Shown here piece after piece: positions 26,804 to 35,161 of a DNA stretch of 64,000 bases. The DNA comes from Pseudomonadaceae bacterium SI-3 (lineage in GTDB: Bacteria; Pseudomonadota; Gammaproteobacteria; Pseudomonadales; Pseudomonadaceae): NCBI GenBank assembly GCA_004010935.1, contig CP026511.1:4650001-4714000 (forward strand). Reading direction: 5' to 3'. Each line of letters begins with the position of its first letter. Positions within the stretch are counted from its first letter, which is position 1. A program made the position numbers and the translations under genes. The notes beneath the pieces were generated by a model. That model was not told where the DNA came from and made no database searches. It saw nothing but the letters and a program-made list of their open reading frames with translations.

Positions 26804-28123
26804 ATGGCCCACGATCGCGCCACATCTGCCGAACATTTCTGGATGCCCTTCACCGCCAACCGTCAGTTCAAGGGCAGTCCGCGCCTGCTGGAGCGCGCCG
26901 AGGGCATGTATTACACAGACACCGATGGCCGTCAGGTGATCGATGGCACCGCCGGGCTCTGGTGCTGCAACGCCGGCCACGGCCGCCGCGAGATCACCGA
27001 AGCGGTGAGCCGACAGATCGCCCAGATGGATTTCGCACCGACCTTCCAGATGGGGCACCCGCTGCCCTTCGAGCTGGCCGAGCGGCTGGCAAACATCAGC
27101 CCGGCCGGGCTGAACCGAGTGTTCTTCACCAACTCGGGTTCGGAGTCGGCCGACACCGCATTGAAGATCGCCCTGGCCTATCAACGCGCGATCGGCCAAG
27201 GCAGTCGCACCCGCCTGATCGGCCGCGAACTGGCCTATCACGGCGTCGGCTTTGGCGGCATTTCGGTCGGCGGCATGGCCAACAACCGCAAGGCCTTTGG
27301 CGCGCTATTACCAGGGGTCGACCACCTGCCGCATACGCTCGACCTGCAACGCAACGCATTCAGCCGTGGCCTGCCAGAGCACGGCGTGGAGAGGGCCGAC
27401 GAGCTGGAACGACTGGTCACCTTGCATGGGGCCGAAAATATTGCCGCCGTGATCGTCGAGCCAATGTCCGGCTCCGCTGGTGTCATCCTGCCGCCGAAGG
27501 GTTATCTACAGCGTTTGCGCGAGATCACCCGCAAGCACGGCATCCTGCTGATCTTCGACGAAGTGATTACCGGCTTCGGTCGGGTCGGCGAGGCCTTCGC
27601 CGCCCAGCGCTGGGGCGTCACCCCGGACATTCTCACCTGTGCCAAGGGTTTGACCAACGGTGCAATCCCCATGGGCGCGGTGCTGGTCGACGAGCAGATT
27701 CACGACGCTTTCATGCACGGTCCGGAAAGCACCATCGAGTTCTTCCACGGCTACACCTACTCCGGCCACCCGGTGGCCTGCGCAGCCGCCCTTGCCACCC
27801 AGGAAATCTACCAGCGAGAGAACCTGTTCCAGAAAGCCATCGAGATCGAAGATTACTGGCAGGATGCCCTGTTCAGCCTCCAGGGGCTGCCGAACGTGAC
27901 CGATATCCGAACGGTTGGGCTGGTGGCCGGCATCCAGTTCGCGGCCCATGCGGACGGCGTCGGCAAGCGTGGCTACGAGGTGTTCCGTCAGTGCTTCGAG
28001 GATGGTCTACTGGCGCGCGCCAGCGGCGACACCATTGCCTTGTCACCAGCGCTGATCGTCGAGCGTGAGCATATCGACGCGATGATCGAGCGCCTGGCTG
28101 ATGCCATTCGCAAGGCAGCTTGA
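26804..28123 (+). CDS. Class III omega-amino acid/amine:pyruvate aminotransferase
   Basis: A 439-residue PLP enzyme of fold type I. Recognisable features: HFWMPFTANRQF at the start, TNSGSESADTALKIA, AYHGVGFGG, the cofactor Asp in LLIFDEVITGFGRVG and the Schiff-base Lys in LTCAKGLTNG. The pattern matches beta-alanine:pyruvate transaminases and the putrescine/spermidine transaminases of the SpuC group; I cannot separate these by eye. ATG 26804 has GGAG six bases upstream; further upstream in-frame starts lack ribosome sites. The divergent aldehyde dehydrogenase is probably its partner, turning an amine into an acid in two steps. The 203-base shared upstream region has an AT-rich stretch near 26660-26730. 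Confidence 0.87.
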   Translation: MAHDRATSAEHFWMPFTANRQFKGSPRLLERAEGMYYTDTDGRQVIDGTAGLWCCNAGHGRREITEAVSRQIAQMDFAPTFQMGHPLPFELAERLANISPAGLNRVFFTNSGSESADTALKIALAYQRAIGQGSRTRLIGRELAYHGVGFGGISVGGMANNRKAFGALLPGVDHLPHTLDLQRNAFSRGLPEHGVERADELERLVTLHGAENIAAVIVEPMSGSAGVILPPKGYLQRLREITRKHGILLIFDEVITGFGRVGEAFAAQRWGVTPDILTCAKGLTNGAIPMGAVLVDEQIHDAFMHGPESTIEFFHGYTYSGHPVACAAALATQEIYQRENLFQKAIEIEDYWQDALFSLQGLPNVTDIRTVGLVAGIQFAAHADGVGKRGYEVFRQCFEDGLLARASGDTIALSPALIVEREHIDAMIERLADAIRKAA

Positions 28124-28220
28124 GCGAGCGGTTACCGCAGCGCCGGACACTAGAGCGGCTGGCTTTGGAGACGGAGGACATCAAATCCGTGCTTGCGATC
28201 TGGTCAGCAAAAAGCTTATC

Positions 28221-28241
28221 GCTAGCAAGCTGGCTCCTACA
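28221..28241. repeat. REP-like element
   Basis: GCTAGCAAGCTGGCTCCTAC matches the common pseudomonad REP pattern GCNAGCAAGCTNGCTCCTAC: a short imperfect palindrome with a conserved tail. It lies between the transaminase and the rpmG terminator, a usual place for REPs. Confidence 0.6.
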
Positions 28242-28298
28242 GAGAAATGCATCGTGAAGGCTTTGTTCTTCGTCCGCTAAAAAAGTACCGCAGAAACG

Positions 28299-28327
28299 AA
28301 AAAACCCGCCGATTGGCGGGTTTTTCT
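28299..28327 (-). terminator. Rho-independent terminator of rpmB-rpmG
   Basis: CCCGCC / GGCGGG with a 4-base loop, flanked by A-runs on one side and T-runs on the other, lies 16 bases beyond the rpmG stop. On the minus strand the stem is followed by TTTTTT; on the plus strand by TTTTT, so it could also stop readthrough from the transaminase side. Confidence 0.88.
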
Positions 28328-28342
28328 TCAAGGGCCGATCAA

Positions 28343-28498
28343 TTACTTGATCTTGGCTTCCTTGTACATCACGTGCTTACGCACGACAGGATCGTACTTC
28401 TTGATTTCGATCTTGTCGGGAGTGGTGCGCTTGTTCTTGTCGGTGGTGTAGAAGTGGCCGGTACCGGCGCTGGACACCAAACGGATCAGGTCACGCAT
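28343..28498 (-). CDS. rpmG: 50S ribosomal protein L33
   Basis: A 51-residue protein beginning [19 protein letters not shown] and ending [10 protein letters not shown], the usual bacterial L33. It lacks the Cys pairs of zinc-binding L33 forms, as usual for the zinc-independent type. AAGGAG precedes the ATG. It lies 11 bases downstream of rpmB on the same strand, the standard rpmB-rpmG pair of the large ribosomal subunit. Confidence 0.97.
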   Translation of the reverse strand: MRDLIRLVSSAGTGHFYTTDKNKRTTPDKIEIKKYDPVVRKHVMYKEAKIK

Positions 28499-28509
28499 GA
28501 TAGTTCTCC

Positions 28510-28746
28510 TTAAACCTTTTCGCCGCGAGCGCGGAGTTCAGCCAGAACGGCGTCGATGCCGCGCTTGTCGATAACGCGCATGCCTTTAGCAGTCAGGCGC
28601 AGACGTACGAAGCGGTTCTCGGACTCGACCCAGAAGCGGTGATGCTGCAGGTTCGGCAGAAAACGACGACGGGTTTTGTTGTTCGCGTGGGAAATGTTGT
28701 TCCCGGTTACCGGACCCTTACCGGTAACTTGACAGACTCTCGACAT
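28510..28746 (-). CDS. rpmB: 50S ribosomal protein L28
   Basis: A 78-residue protein with the L28 signature [20 protein letters not shown] followed by [13 protein letters not shown] and [12 protein letters not shown]. It is a structural part of the large subunit. First gene of the rpmB-rpmG operon, reading from the promoter at 28896-28924. Confidence 0.98.
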   Translation of the reverse strand: MSRVCQVTGKGPVTGNNISHANNKTRRRFLPNLQHHRFWVESENRFVRLRLTAKGMRVIDKRGIDAVLAELRARGEKV

Positions 28747-29359
28747 GCCTCAGCCCTCTAAAACCACATGCCCAACCCGGCATGGGTTGGCCGCTTGAAT
28801 TCAAATGTCTTTTTGGCGCTCAGCGCCACGTTTCGTTGGGGTCTTACCGGCTACGCGGCAAGCGATGAAACCGGGCCCCTAGAAAAGAGCGCTGCTTTAT
28901 ATCAGAAAGCCCCCCTGGCAACAAGCGCGGTGTAACTTTTAAGCATCGGCGTCTATCGCCGCAATCCTTCCCTAGGCCGCGCCCGACACGGTCTGACGGA
29001 GTATGCCGTTCGTCGCCTTTGTCTTTTCCTCTTTATATATGGACCGAACCGCTCGCGGCAACGAACCGGCCTAACGGGCGCATCGGCTCGCGTCGTATCG
29101 ATGCGATCCAACCGCACGTAACGATACAGCACTCATCAAATCCGACCATGTATTCAGCAGCGCCAGCGAACTGACGTTTTACTCTGCGGAATGCAAACCG
29201 ATATTTTCAGCTATTATGCTTGAATTGGCACAAGCAACCGGGCCATGGCCGGCCCTCGCGGCAAGGCCCGAGCATTCTGTAAAGGCCGCCCTGCCGAGCG
29301 AAGGGGCGATCTGCTATCGTGCGGCCCCGCCGCCCCACCACTAGACAGACCGACACCTC
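28747..29359. other. 613-base intergenic region between rpmB and the IclR gene
   Basis: It holds the rpmB leader (about 140 bases) and promoter on the minus side. The plus side, up to the IclR gene, has an AT-rich stretch around 29160-29230 that may contain the iclR promoter, but I see no convincing -35/-10 pair. No gene is supported here. Confidence 0.6.
28896..28924 (-). promoter_or_regulatory. Sigma-70 promoter of rpmB-rpmG
   Basis: On the minus strand TTGTTG (28919-28924) and TATAAA (28896-28901) are separated by exactly 17 bases, about 150 bases upstream of rpmB. Good match to the sigma-70 consensus and a sensible position for a ribosomal protein operon. Confidence 0.72.
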
Positions 29360-30142
29360 ATGAGCGACATCGAAGACACCGATACTCCCAAGGACCGCAA
29401 ATTCGTCGAAGCGCTATCGCGCGGGCTGGATGTACTGCGTGCCTTCACCCACGGTTCGGTGGTGATGGGCAACCAGGACATTGCGCGTATCACCGGATTG
29501 CCCAAACCGACGGTGTCGCGCATGACCTACACTCTGACCAAGCTCGGTTACCTCAGCTACTCGCCGCAGCTGGAAAAGTACCAGCTCGATTCCGGCGTGC
29601 TGGCGCTGGGTTATGCCTACGTGTCCAACCTGCGCGTGCGCCAGCTGGCCAAGCCATACATGGATGAGTTTTCCCGCCGTACCAACACATCAGTGGGGCT
29701 GACCTGCCGTGACCGGCTGTCGATGATCTACATCGAGAACTGCCGTCCGGCCGAGGTTTCGACGCTACGCATGGACGCGGGTGTACGCCTGCCGCTGGCC
29801 ACCACCGCGGCAGGCCGCGCCTTCCTCGCGGCAACCCCGGACAAGGAGCGAGAGCACCTGATGGCCGCGCTGGAAACCAAGTACGGAGACGGCTGGGCAA
29901 CCATGAAGCAATCGCTGGAAGGCTCCTTTGCCGAGTTCCGCCAGCACGGCTTCTGCTTGTCGCTCGGCGACTGGGACCGCAACGTGATGGCCGCTGGCGT
30001 ACCGCTGCATCTGGCCGACGGCAGCATCATGGCGCTGACCTGCGGCGCGCCCTCGTTCCAGCTCAGCGAAGAAACCCTACGCGGCTCGCTGGCACACCAG
30101 CTGGAAATGCTCGCACGCGATATCGAAAGTCTGGGCGTCTGA
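29360..30142 (+). CDS. IclR-family transcriptional regulator
   Basis: A 260-residue regulator: winged helix-turn-helix about residues 15-75 (VEALSRGLDVLRAF, DIARITGLPKPTVSRMTYTL) and an IclR effector domain about 85-255 (MIYIENCRPAEV, LPLATTAAGRAFLAA, SLGDWDRNVMAAGVPL). Family members usually sense aromatic, short acyl or amino compounds. The ATG has only a weak ribosome site. It has no close same-strand partner; the divergent rpmB is unlikely to be its target, so the regulon cannot be inferred. Confidence 0.9.
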   Translation: MSDIEDTDTPKDRKFVEALSRGLDVLRAFTHGSVVMGNQDIARITGLPKPTVSRMTYTLTKLGYLSYSPQLEKYQLDSGVLALGYAYVSNLRVRQLAKPYMDEFSRRTNTSVGLTCRDRLSMIYIENCRPAEVSTLRMDAGVRLPLATTAAGRAFLAATPDKEREHLMAALETKYGDGWATMKQSLEGSFAEFRQHGFCLSLGDWDRNVMAAGVPLHLADGSIMALTCGAPSFQLSEETLRGSLAHQLEMLARDIESLGV

Positions 30143-30233
30143 TCATTGGCTAAGCGACACCCAGTCAAGCGGGAAGCGTAGGCTTCACCGACCTTTCGCT
30201 CATCGACTCCGCAGGATGGCGATCAGTCCGCCG

Positions 30234-30815
30234 TCACTGCGACCGGACGCTGGCCCAGGCGATGTCCGCGAGCAGTTCGCGGCAATCCGCCAACGCGGTA
30301 CGCGCGCGTCCGGCCAGCCAGTTACGGGCCAGGTCGTGGCAGGGCCCGATCACTACAGCCAGAAAGCAATCGCCCGGCATCCGGCGAAAGGCACCGCTAT
30401 CACGGTGCCGACGCAGGATTGCGCTCACCCGCTCGCCATGGGCCTGATTGACCTCGCGCAGTCGTTCCCCCATCTCACCGGCCTCTACCCGCCCACGGTT
30501 GTGCAGAACGAAGCGTGCCCAGTCCGGGTTTTCCACGACCCAATCGATGTAGCTGGTGACGAACAATCTGACGCACGCCTCGGCATCCAGCGTATCGATC
30601 AGTCCGGCCTCCAACCGCGCGGCGTATTCACCGATGCCCTCCAGATAAAGCACAGCGATGATCCGCTCGCGGTTACCGAAATGGTGGTAAAGGCTGCCGA
30701 TGCTGGCGCCGGAACGGTCTCGGATCATTTCGATGGTGGTCGCCTCCACCCCGAACTCGGTAAAGCAGGCGAGCGCGGCCTGAAGAATTTCTTGCTTGCG
30801 ACTACTTCGGGACAT
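30234..30815 (-). CDS. TetR-family transcriptional regulator
   Basis: A 193-residue TetR regulator with an N-terminal helix-turn-helix (EILQAALACFTEFGVEATT, MIRDRSGASIGSLYHHFGNR, about residues 8-50). It is divergent from an alpha/beta hydrolase gene, and the 92-base gap contains a tandem palindromic array beginning 11 bases upstream of its own ATG. It very likely represses itself and the hydrolase. The inducer is unknown; the hydrolase's substrate or product is the natural guess. Confidence 0.9.
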   Translation of the reverse strand: MSRSSRKQEILQAALACFTEFGVEATTIEMIRDRSGASIGSLYHHFGNRERIIAVLYLEGIGEYAARLEAGLIDTLDAEACVRLFVTSYIDWVVENPDWARFVLHNRGRVEAGEMGERLREVNQAHGERVSAILRRHRDSGAFRRMPGDCFLAVVIGPCHDLARNWLAGRARTALADCRELLADIAWASVRSQ

Positions 30816-30826
30816 CCGATCTCCGA

Positions 30827-30855
30827 CTAGAATAATGTTCTAGAATTAATTTCTA
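30827..30855. promoter_or_regulatory. Tandem overlapping palindromes, probable TetR operator
   Basis: CTAGAA-TAATG-TTCTAG (30827-30843) overlaps TAGAA-TTAAT-TTCTA (30841-30855). Four half-sites of the TAGAA/TTCTA type with 5-base spacers are phased about 14 bases apart. It lies between the divergent TetR and hydrolase genes. Confidence 0.72.
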
Positions 30856-30907
30856 CTGCTCCTATACTGCACCGATCCAGGCATTACAAAAAGATCGGAG
30901 AACAGGC

Positions 30908-31810
30908 ATGGCGACGATACAGGCTGAAGCACGCTCGATCGACAACCGTAACGGCCATCAATTGGCGAGCTGCTGGTATCACCCTGAGGGCATACCACGC
31001 GGCGCCGTGCTGATCGCTCCAGCAATGGCGGTGAAACAAGACTTCTATGCCCATTTCGCCAGTTGGCTAGCCAACCAGGGATTTCTGGCGGTGACATTCG
31101 ACTACCTCGGCATGGGCCAGTCCTGCCATATCCCTTTACGTCAGCTTGAGGTGGATATTCTCGACTGGGCCCGTCACGACTGCAGTGCCGTGCTGGCCAA
31201 CGTTGTGGAAGCGGCCAGGGAGCTACCGATCTATTGGATCGGCCACAGTGTCGGCGCGCAAATCCTGCCGCTGGTGCAAGGCCATGAGCGGCTCACCCGC
31301 ATCGTGACCATCGCCGCAGGCAGCGGTTATTGGCGCGAGAACAGCCCACAGATTCGCCGCCAGGCATGGTTGCTTTGGCATGGATTGGCGCCGCTGCTTA
31401 CGCCGTTGTTCGGCTACTTTCCCGGTGGGCGTATCGGGGCAGTCGGTGATCTGCCGGCCGGCGTGATCCGCCAGTGGCGTCGCTGGTGCCTGCATCCGGA
31501 CTATTTGGTAGGCGTCGAGGGCGAACCCATGCGCCAGGCCTTCGCTGCGGTGCAGACTCCGCTGACGTCATTGTCATTTACCGATGACGAGATGATGTCG
31601 GCGCGCAATACCGAGTCCTTGCACGGCTTCTACACCGCCGCACCAAAACAGATGCGCCGCATCGCCCCGGACGAAGTCGGCGCCGATCGCATCGGCCACT
31701 TCGGCTTCTTCCGTCGAGCCTTCGCGCCTACGCTCTGGACGGATTATTTGTTGCCGGAGTTGGAGCAGGACGACCGGGATCAGAATGACGCGCTGGCCGC
31801 GGTGAGATAG
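30908..31810 (+). CDS. Alpha/beta hydrolase
   Basis: A 300-residue hydrolase, probably an esterase or lipase-like enzyme. The nucleophile elbow is GHSVG with Ser114; the lid region 125-200 is rich in Trp and Leu, suggesting a hydrophobic substrate; an acid appears in SFTDDEMMS and a His in RIGHFGFFR near the C-terminus, giving a plausible triad. No signal peptide, so it acts in the cytoplasm. GGAGA six bases upstream supports the start. It is divergent from, and probably repressed by, the TetR gene. Confidence 0.82.
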   Translation: MATIQAEARSIDNRNGHQLASCWYHPEGIPRGAVLIAPAMAVKQDFYAHFASWLANQGFLAVTFDYLGMGQSCHIPLRQLEVDILDWARHDCSAVLANVVEAARELPIYWIGHSVGAQILPLVQGHERLTRIVTIAAGSGYWRENSPQIRRQAWLLWHGLAPLLTPLFGYFPGGRIGAVGDLPAGVIRQWRRWCLHPDYLVGVEGEPMRQAFAAVQTPLTSLSFTDDEMMSARNTESLHGFYTAAPKQMRRIAPDEVGADRIGHFGFFRRAFAPTLWTDYLLPELEQDDRDQNDALAAVR

Positions 31811-31958
31811 GCAATATGCGGCGTGACAACATGGTCCTGCCGCAGCTATGCATAGCGGTCATGCTGCACAGCATGCATGCGACTCACTGCCCCGCCACAA
31901 CGCAAACCGCGCACCGCCTGATTCGGAACGGGCTAGTCAGCTATTGCCAATGTGCTGA

Positions 31959-33446
31959 TCATCGGCCACCCAGCCCCGCCAGCACTTCGCGGAAGCTGGC
32001 CAAGCCGGCCTCAATGTTCTCGATGATCTCCTCGGCCAGGTCATCCGGCTCGGGCAGGTTATCCAGATCGGCCAGCGTCTTGTCCTTCAGCCAGAAGATA
32101 TCCAGGCTGGTCTTGTCGCGGGCGAGAATCTGCTCGATACCGTACTTGCGCCAGCGGCCGTCGGGGTTTTCCGTTTCGTGCCAGGTTTCCTGGCGGTTCT
32201 GGCGATTCGCCGGGTTGTAGCAGCTGATGAAATCTTGCAGATCCTCGAAGCGCAGCGGCTTCTTCTTCAACGTGTGGTGCACGTTGGTGCGGTAGTCGTA
32301 AAACCAGACCTCCCGGGTCCATGGCGTCTTGCTCGCCGGATGGTTATCGAAGAACAGCACGTTCGCCTTTACGCCCTGCGCGTAGAAAATCCCGGTCGGC
32401 AGGCGCAGGATGGTGTGCAGCTCGGTGGTTTCCAGCAGGCGCTTGCGCACGGTTTCACCTGCGCCGCCCTCGAACAACACGTTATCCGGCACCACCACGG
32501 CGGCGCGCCCCGTGCTCTTGAGCATGCTGCGAATGTGCTGCACGAAGTTCAGCTGCTTGTTTGAGGTGGTGGTCCAGAAGTCCTGACGGTTGTAGGTGAG
32601 GTCGTCCTTTTCCTGCTCGCCTTCGGCATTGGTGAAGCTCATCGAGCTCTTCTTGCCGAACGGCGGATTGGCCAACACATAGTCGAAACGCTGGCCGTTA
32701 TCGGCGATCAGCGAATCGTTGGGCGAAATGCTGCTTTCGCCGTCGATCTCGCCGATGTTGTGCAGCAGCATGTTCATCAGGCACAGCCGCCGCGTGCTGG
32801 CGACGATCTCGTTACCAAAGAAAGTGTGATTCTTCAGGAAATCCTTCTGCGCCTTGTCCAGGTTTGGATTGGCCGCGAGAAAATCGTATGCCGCCAGGAA
32901 GAAGCCACCGGTGCCGCATGAGGGGTCGGCGATGGTCCGGTTCGGTTCCGGGCGCATGCACTCGACCATGGTGCGGATCAGTGCGCGCGGGGTGAAGTAC
33001 TGGCCGGCACCGGACTTGGTGTCCTCGGCATTCTTTTCCAGCAGGCCTTCATAGATATCGCCTTTGACGTCCGCGCCTAGGGTGACCCACTTGGTGCCGT
33101 CGATCATTTCCACCAAGCGGCTGAGTTTGGCCGGGTCCTGAATCTTGTTCTGCGCCTTGGTGAAGATCTGTCCGAGAATGCCGGACTTGCCGCCCAGCAC
33201 CAGCAGCGTCTTGACGTAATGCACCTCCAGTTCCGCGCCGCGCCTCTTCTTCAGGTTTCCCCAGTCGCAGCCATCGGGGATACCGATGTCGCGGTTGTAG
33301 GGCGCCTGGCTGTACTCATCGGCCATCTTGAGGAAGATCAAATAGGTCAGCTGCTCCAGATAATCGCCATAGCTGACGCCATCGTCGCGCAGCGTTGTGC
33401 AGAAGCTCCAGACCTTGGAAATGATTGCGTGGGTGTTACTACTCAT
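31959..33446 (-). CDS. hsdM: Type I restriction-modification system, DNA methyltransferase subunit
   Basis: A 495-residue N6-adenine methyltransferase subunit that pairs with HsdS. An N-terminal helical HsdM domain (about 1-140, WSFCTTLRDDGVSYGDYLEQLTYLIFLKM) precedes the methylase domain, with SAM motif DPSCGTGGFFLAAYDF and catalytic NPPFGKK. ATG 33446 overlaps the upstream gene's stop by 8 bases, so the two are coupled. The upstream in-frame extension is a reading-frame artefact through that neighbour. It is the last gene of the hsdR-hsdS-(AlbA)-hsdM row, an order different from the classical hsdR-M-S. Confidence 0.93.
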   Translation of the reverse strand: MSSNTHAIISKVWSFCTTLRDDGVSYGDYLEQLTYLIFLKMADEYSQAPYNRDIGIPDGCDWGNLKKRRGAELEVHYVKTLLVLGGKSGILGQIFTKAQNKIQDPAKLSRLVEMIDGTKWVTLGADVKGDIYEGLLEKNAEDTKSGAGQYFTPRALIRTMVECMRPEPNRTIADPSCGTGGFFLAAYDFLAANPNLDKAQKDFLKNHTFFGNEIVASTRRLCLMNMLLHNIGEIDGESSISPNDSLIADNGQRFDYVLANPPFGKKSSMSFTNAEGEQEKDDLTYNRQDFWTTTSNKQLNFVQHIRSMLKSTGRAAVVVPDNVLFEGGAGETVRKRLLETTELHTILRLPTGIFYAQGVKANVLFFDNHPASKTPWTREVWFYDYRTNVHHTLKKKPLRFEDLQDFISCYNPANRQNRQETWHETENPDGRWRKYGIEQILARDKTSLDIFWLKDKTLADLDNLPEPDDLAEEIIENIEAGLASFREVLAGLGGR

Positions 33447-34947
33447 GGTGACTGTCCTGCTGAGCGAGATGCGCCTGCCCGGCGGGCGTGAGGCGATATG
33501 TTTGTAGCCGGCTATTGGGTTTGTCCGGCAAGGTGTATTCGATAAGGTTCTCAGCCAGGAGCTGGCGCACCGCATGGTTGAGCGGCCCAGAGACGCTGCG
33601 CTGCCCGAGCGAGCGCGACAACGCCGCCTTGCTCAGGGGGCCGCCCCGCAAGCAACGCAGCACCCGTAGCTGCAGCGACTCTGGCTGTGACTCTGGCTGT
33701 GACTCTGGCTGCGACTCTGGCTCTGCCCAAGGGCTGGGCTCCCGGATGATCATGCCTTTGTCCGACAAATCTGGCCTGTAGGGCAGCATCAGAGTCACGC
33801 GAAAGATCGATTCCTCACTGAGGATCGGGTCCTGCCCGCCAAAGGCGCGGGCGTACTTGAACAGGTTGCGCACGCCGGAACCAAGCTCCTCGGCCCACTG
33901 CATCTCGCGGAACACGCGAGCGATTGCCGGATTTTTCGGCGAAGGGGCGAAATCATCCGGGCGCAGCAGACCCAGGCCGTGGGGGTTGTTGCTGTTTTCC
34001 GTAGTTACCCGATCACGCTGAATGATCAACTTGGCGGGGAACGGATTGAGGTATTCGCGGTGAATCAGCAGATTCGCCACCACCTCGCGGAAGATGCGCT
34101 CGCGCAGGCTGACGCGCTGGTTGCCCTCCAGATAGAAGGGATCGGCGACGTGCTTGTTCACGAAGGCCATCAGCCGGTCGTAGCTTTCCAGCAGGTTGGT
34201 GCGGATATCGTCGCGGTCATCGTAACGGTCGAGGTCCTTCACCCGCAGAATGGCGTCGGTGCGGTGATGCGGCACCACGCCCAGCACCACCTCGTCGCGC
34301 CCGAACAGCAGCGCGCCGGCCATGGAGATGCCCTCCTCCCCGGTCTGGTAGTCGCGCTGATACAAGCGGGCGCTTTTCAGCAGCTCCAGATCGTCCAGCT
34401 CGGCCCAGGGGTGGCCGCTGCGCTGCAAGCGCACGTTGTGCCGCACACGCTCGATCAGGTCGCTGCGCAAGTCATCCAGGCGGAGGAACGGAAAGATGCG
34501 GTTCTCGCTGTAGCTATCCTGCTTGCGCAAGTACAGCTCGGCGATCAGCTGCGTCCGGCCGGTGATATCGAAGTCGCCGTCTTCGTTGCGGCTGAATATT
34601 CGGCCATTGCAGCTGTGAACCTGAGAGCTTTCCGGCACGCTCAATACCAGCAACACCTGCCCATCCAGCTCAACCTGCTCGGGCACCAGCGGCATCGGCG
34701 GGTTGATCTTCTGTGGATTGTGCAGGGTATTGGCGAGGTCTTTGCGCATCTGCGCCAACGCGTCGGACGCGATGCCGGTCACCTGACCATCGTCCGCCGC
34801 GCCCAGGATCAAGGTGCCGCCGCGCTGGTTGAGAAAGGCGCAGATGGTTTCGTAGATATCGCGATTCAGTGCCTCCCGGGCACGCTTGAATTCAACCGTC
34901 AGGCCTTCACCATCACGCAGCAGACGGGTCAGGTGTTCTGGGGTCAT
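33439..34947 (-). CDS. AlbA_2/Schlafen-like ATP-binding putative DNA-binding protein in the hsd locus
   Basis: A 502-residue protein. The N-terminal AlbA_2 (Schlafen AlbA-like) domain is about 1-135 (EFKRAREALNRDIYETICAF, RGGTLILGAADDG, GRIFSRNEDGD). A GHKL/HATPase_c_4-type region follows (about 270-400, FREVVANLLIHREYLNP, EELGSGVRNLFKYAR). A Pro-Glu-Ser-Gln tandem repeat (about 410-425) links to a C-terminal winged-helix-like domain. Such proteins are annotated as ATP-dependent regulators or helicase-like factors and often travel with restriction systems; the biochemical role is not settled. It lies between hsdS and hsdM and overlaps hsdM by 8 bases. Confidence 0.8.
   Translation of the reverse strand: MTPEHLTRLLRDGEGLTVEFKRAREALNRDIYETICAFLNQRGGTLILGAADDGQVTGIASDALAQMRKDLANTLHNPQKINPPMPLVPEQVELDGQVLLVLSVPESSQVHSCNGRIFSRNEDGDFDITGRTQLIAELYLRKQDSYSENRIFPFLRLDDLRSDLIERVRHNVRLQRSGHPWAELDDLELLKSARLYQRDYQTGEEGISMAGALLFGRDEVVLGVVPHHRTDAILRVKDLDRYDDRDDIRTNLLESYDRLMAFVNKHVADPFYLEGNQRVSLRERIFREVVANLLIHREYLNPFPAKLIIQRDRVTTENSNNPHGLGLLRPDDFAPSPKNPAIARVFREMQWAEELGSGVRNLFKYARAFGGQDPILSEESIFRVTLMLPYRPDLSDKGMIIREPSPWAEPESQPESQPESQPESLQLRVLRCLRGGPLSKAALSRSLGQRSVSGPLNHAVRQLLAENLIEYTLPDKPNSRLQTYRLTPAGQAHLAQQDSHHE
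33677..33724. repeat. Four 12-bp tandem repeats inside the AlbA-like gene
   Basis: Units GACTCTGGCTGT, GACTCTGGCTGT, GACTCTGGCTGC and GACTCTGGCTCT run head to tail (plus-strand reading). On the coding strand they give Pro-Glu-Ser-Gln repeats. Because 12 is a multiple of 3, unit gain or loss changes linker length without a frameshift. Confidence 0.9.
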
Positions 34948-35056
34948 GGTCGGATGCTCCCGTCATGTAGGACGGAAAACAGAGCAGCGTTTTCCACCGA
35001 TCTGTGCCGTACTGCCGGGGCGGCTCGCCGGCATACGCCAGCGCGAGCGGCGGGTT

Positions 35057-35081
35057 GCATCCGCCCTAAATTTTCGGATGC
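35057..35081. other. Small hairpin upstream of the AlbA-like gene
   Basis: GCATCCG and CGGATGC form a 7-bp stem around an 11-base AT-rich loop, between the AlbA-like start and the larger inverted repeat. Possibly part of the same repeat family region or of a leader structure. Confidence 0.4.
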
Positions 35082-35091
35082 AGAGGAATAT

Positions 35092-35151
35092 CGTAGGGTG
35101 GGCTTCAGCCCGCCGCCCGTGAGCCCTTGGTGGGCTGAAGCCCACCCTACG
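35092..35151. repeat. Large inverted repeat (CGTAGGGTGGGCTTCAGCC type) between hsdS and the AlbA-like gene
   Basis: Two 23-base arms (35092-35114 and 35129-35151) match with one mismatch around a 14-base loop; the arms start CGTAGGGTGGGCTTCAGCC and end in its complement. The ends resemble those of the repeat at 25023-25100. It lies 10 bases after the hsdS stop and could attenuate transcription into the next two genes. Confidence 0.85.
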
Positions 35152-35161
35152 GAAGCGTCGC

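Noticed and set aside
26191..28068. 625-codon plus-strand frame spanning the aldehyde dehydrogenase and transaminase genes
   Set aside because: It is antisense to one gene and out of frame in the other; the translation is Arg/Pro/Ser-rich noise.
29245..29667. 140-codon frame overlapping the IclR gene start
   Set aside because: Different frame from the clearly supported IclR protein and without a domain.
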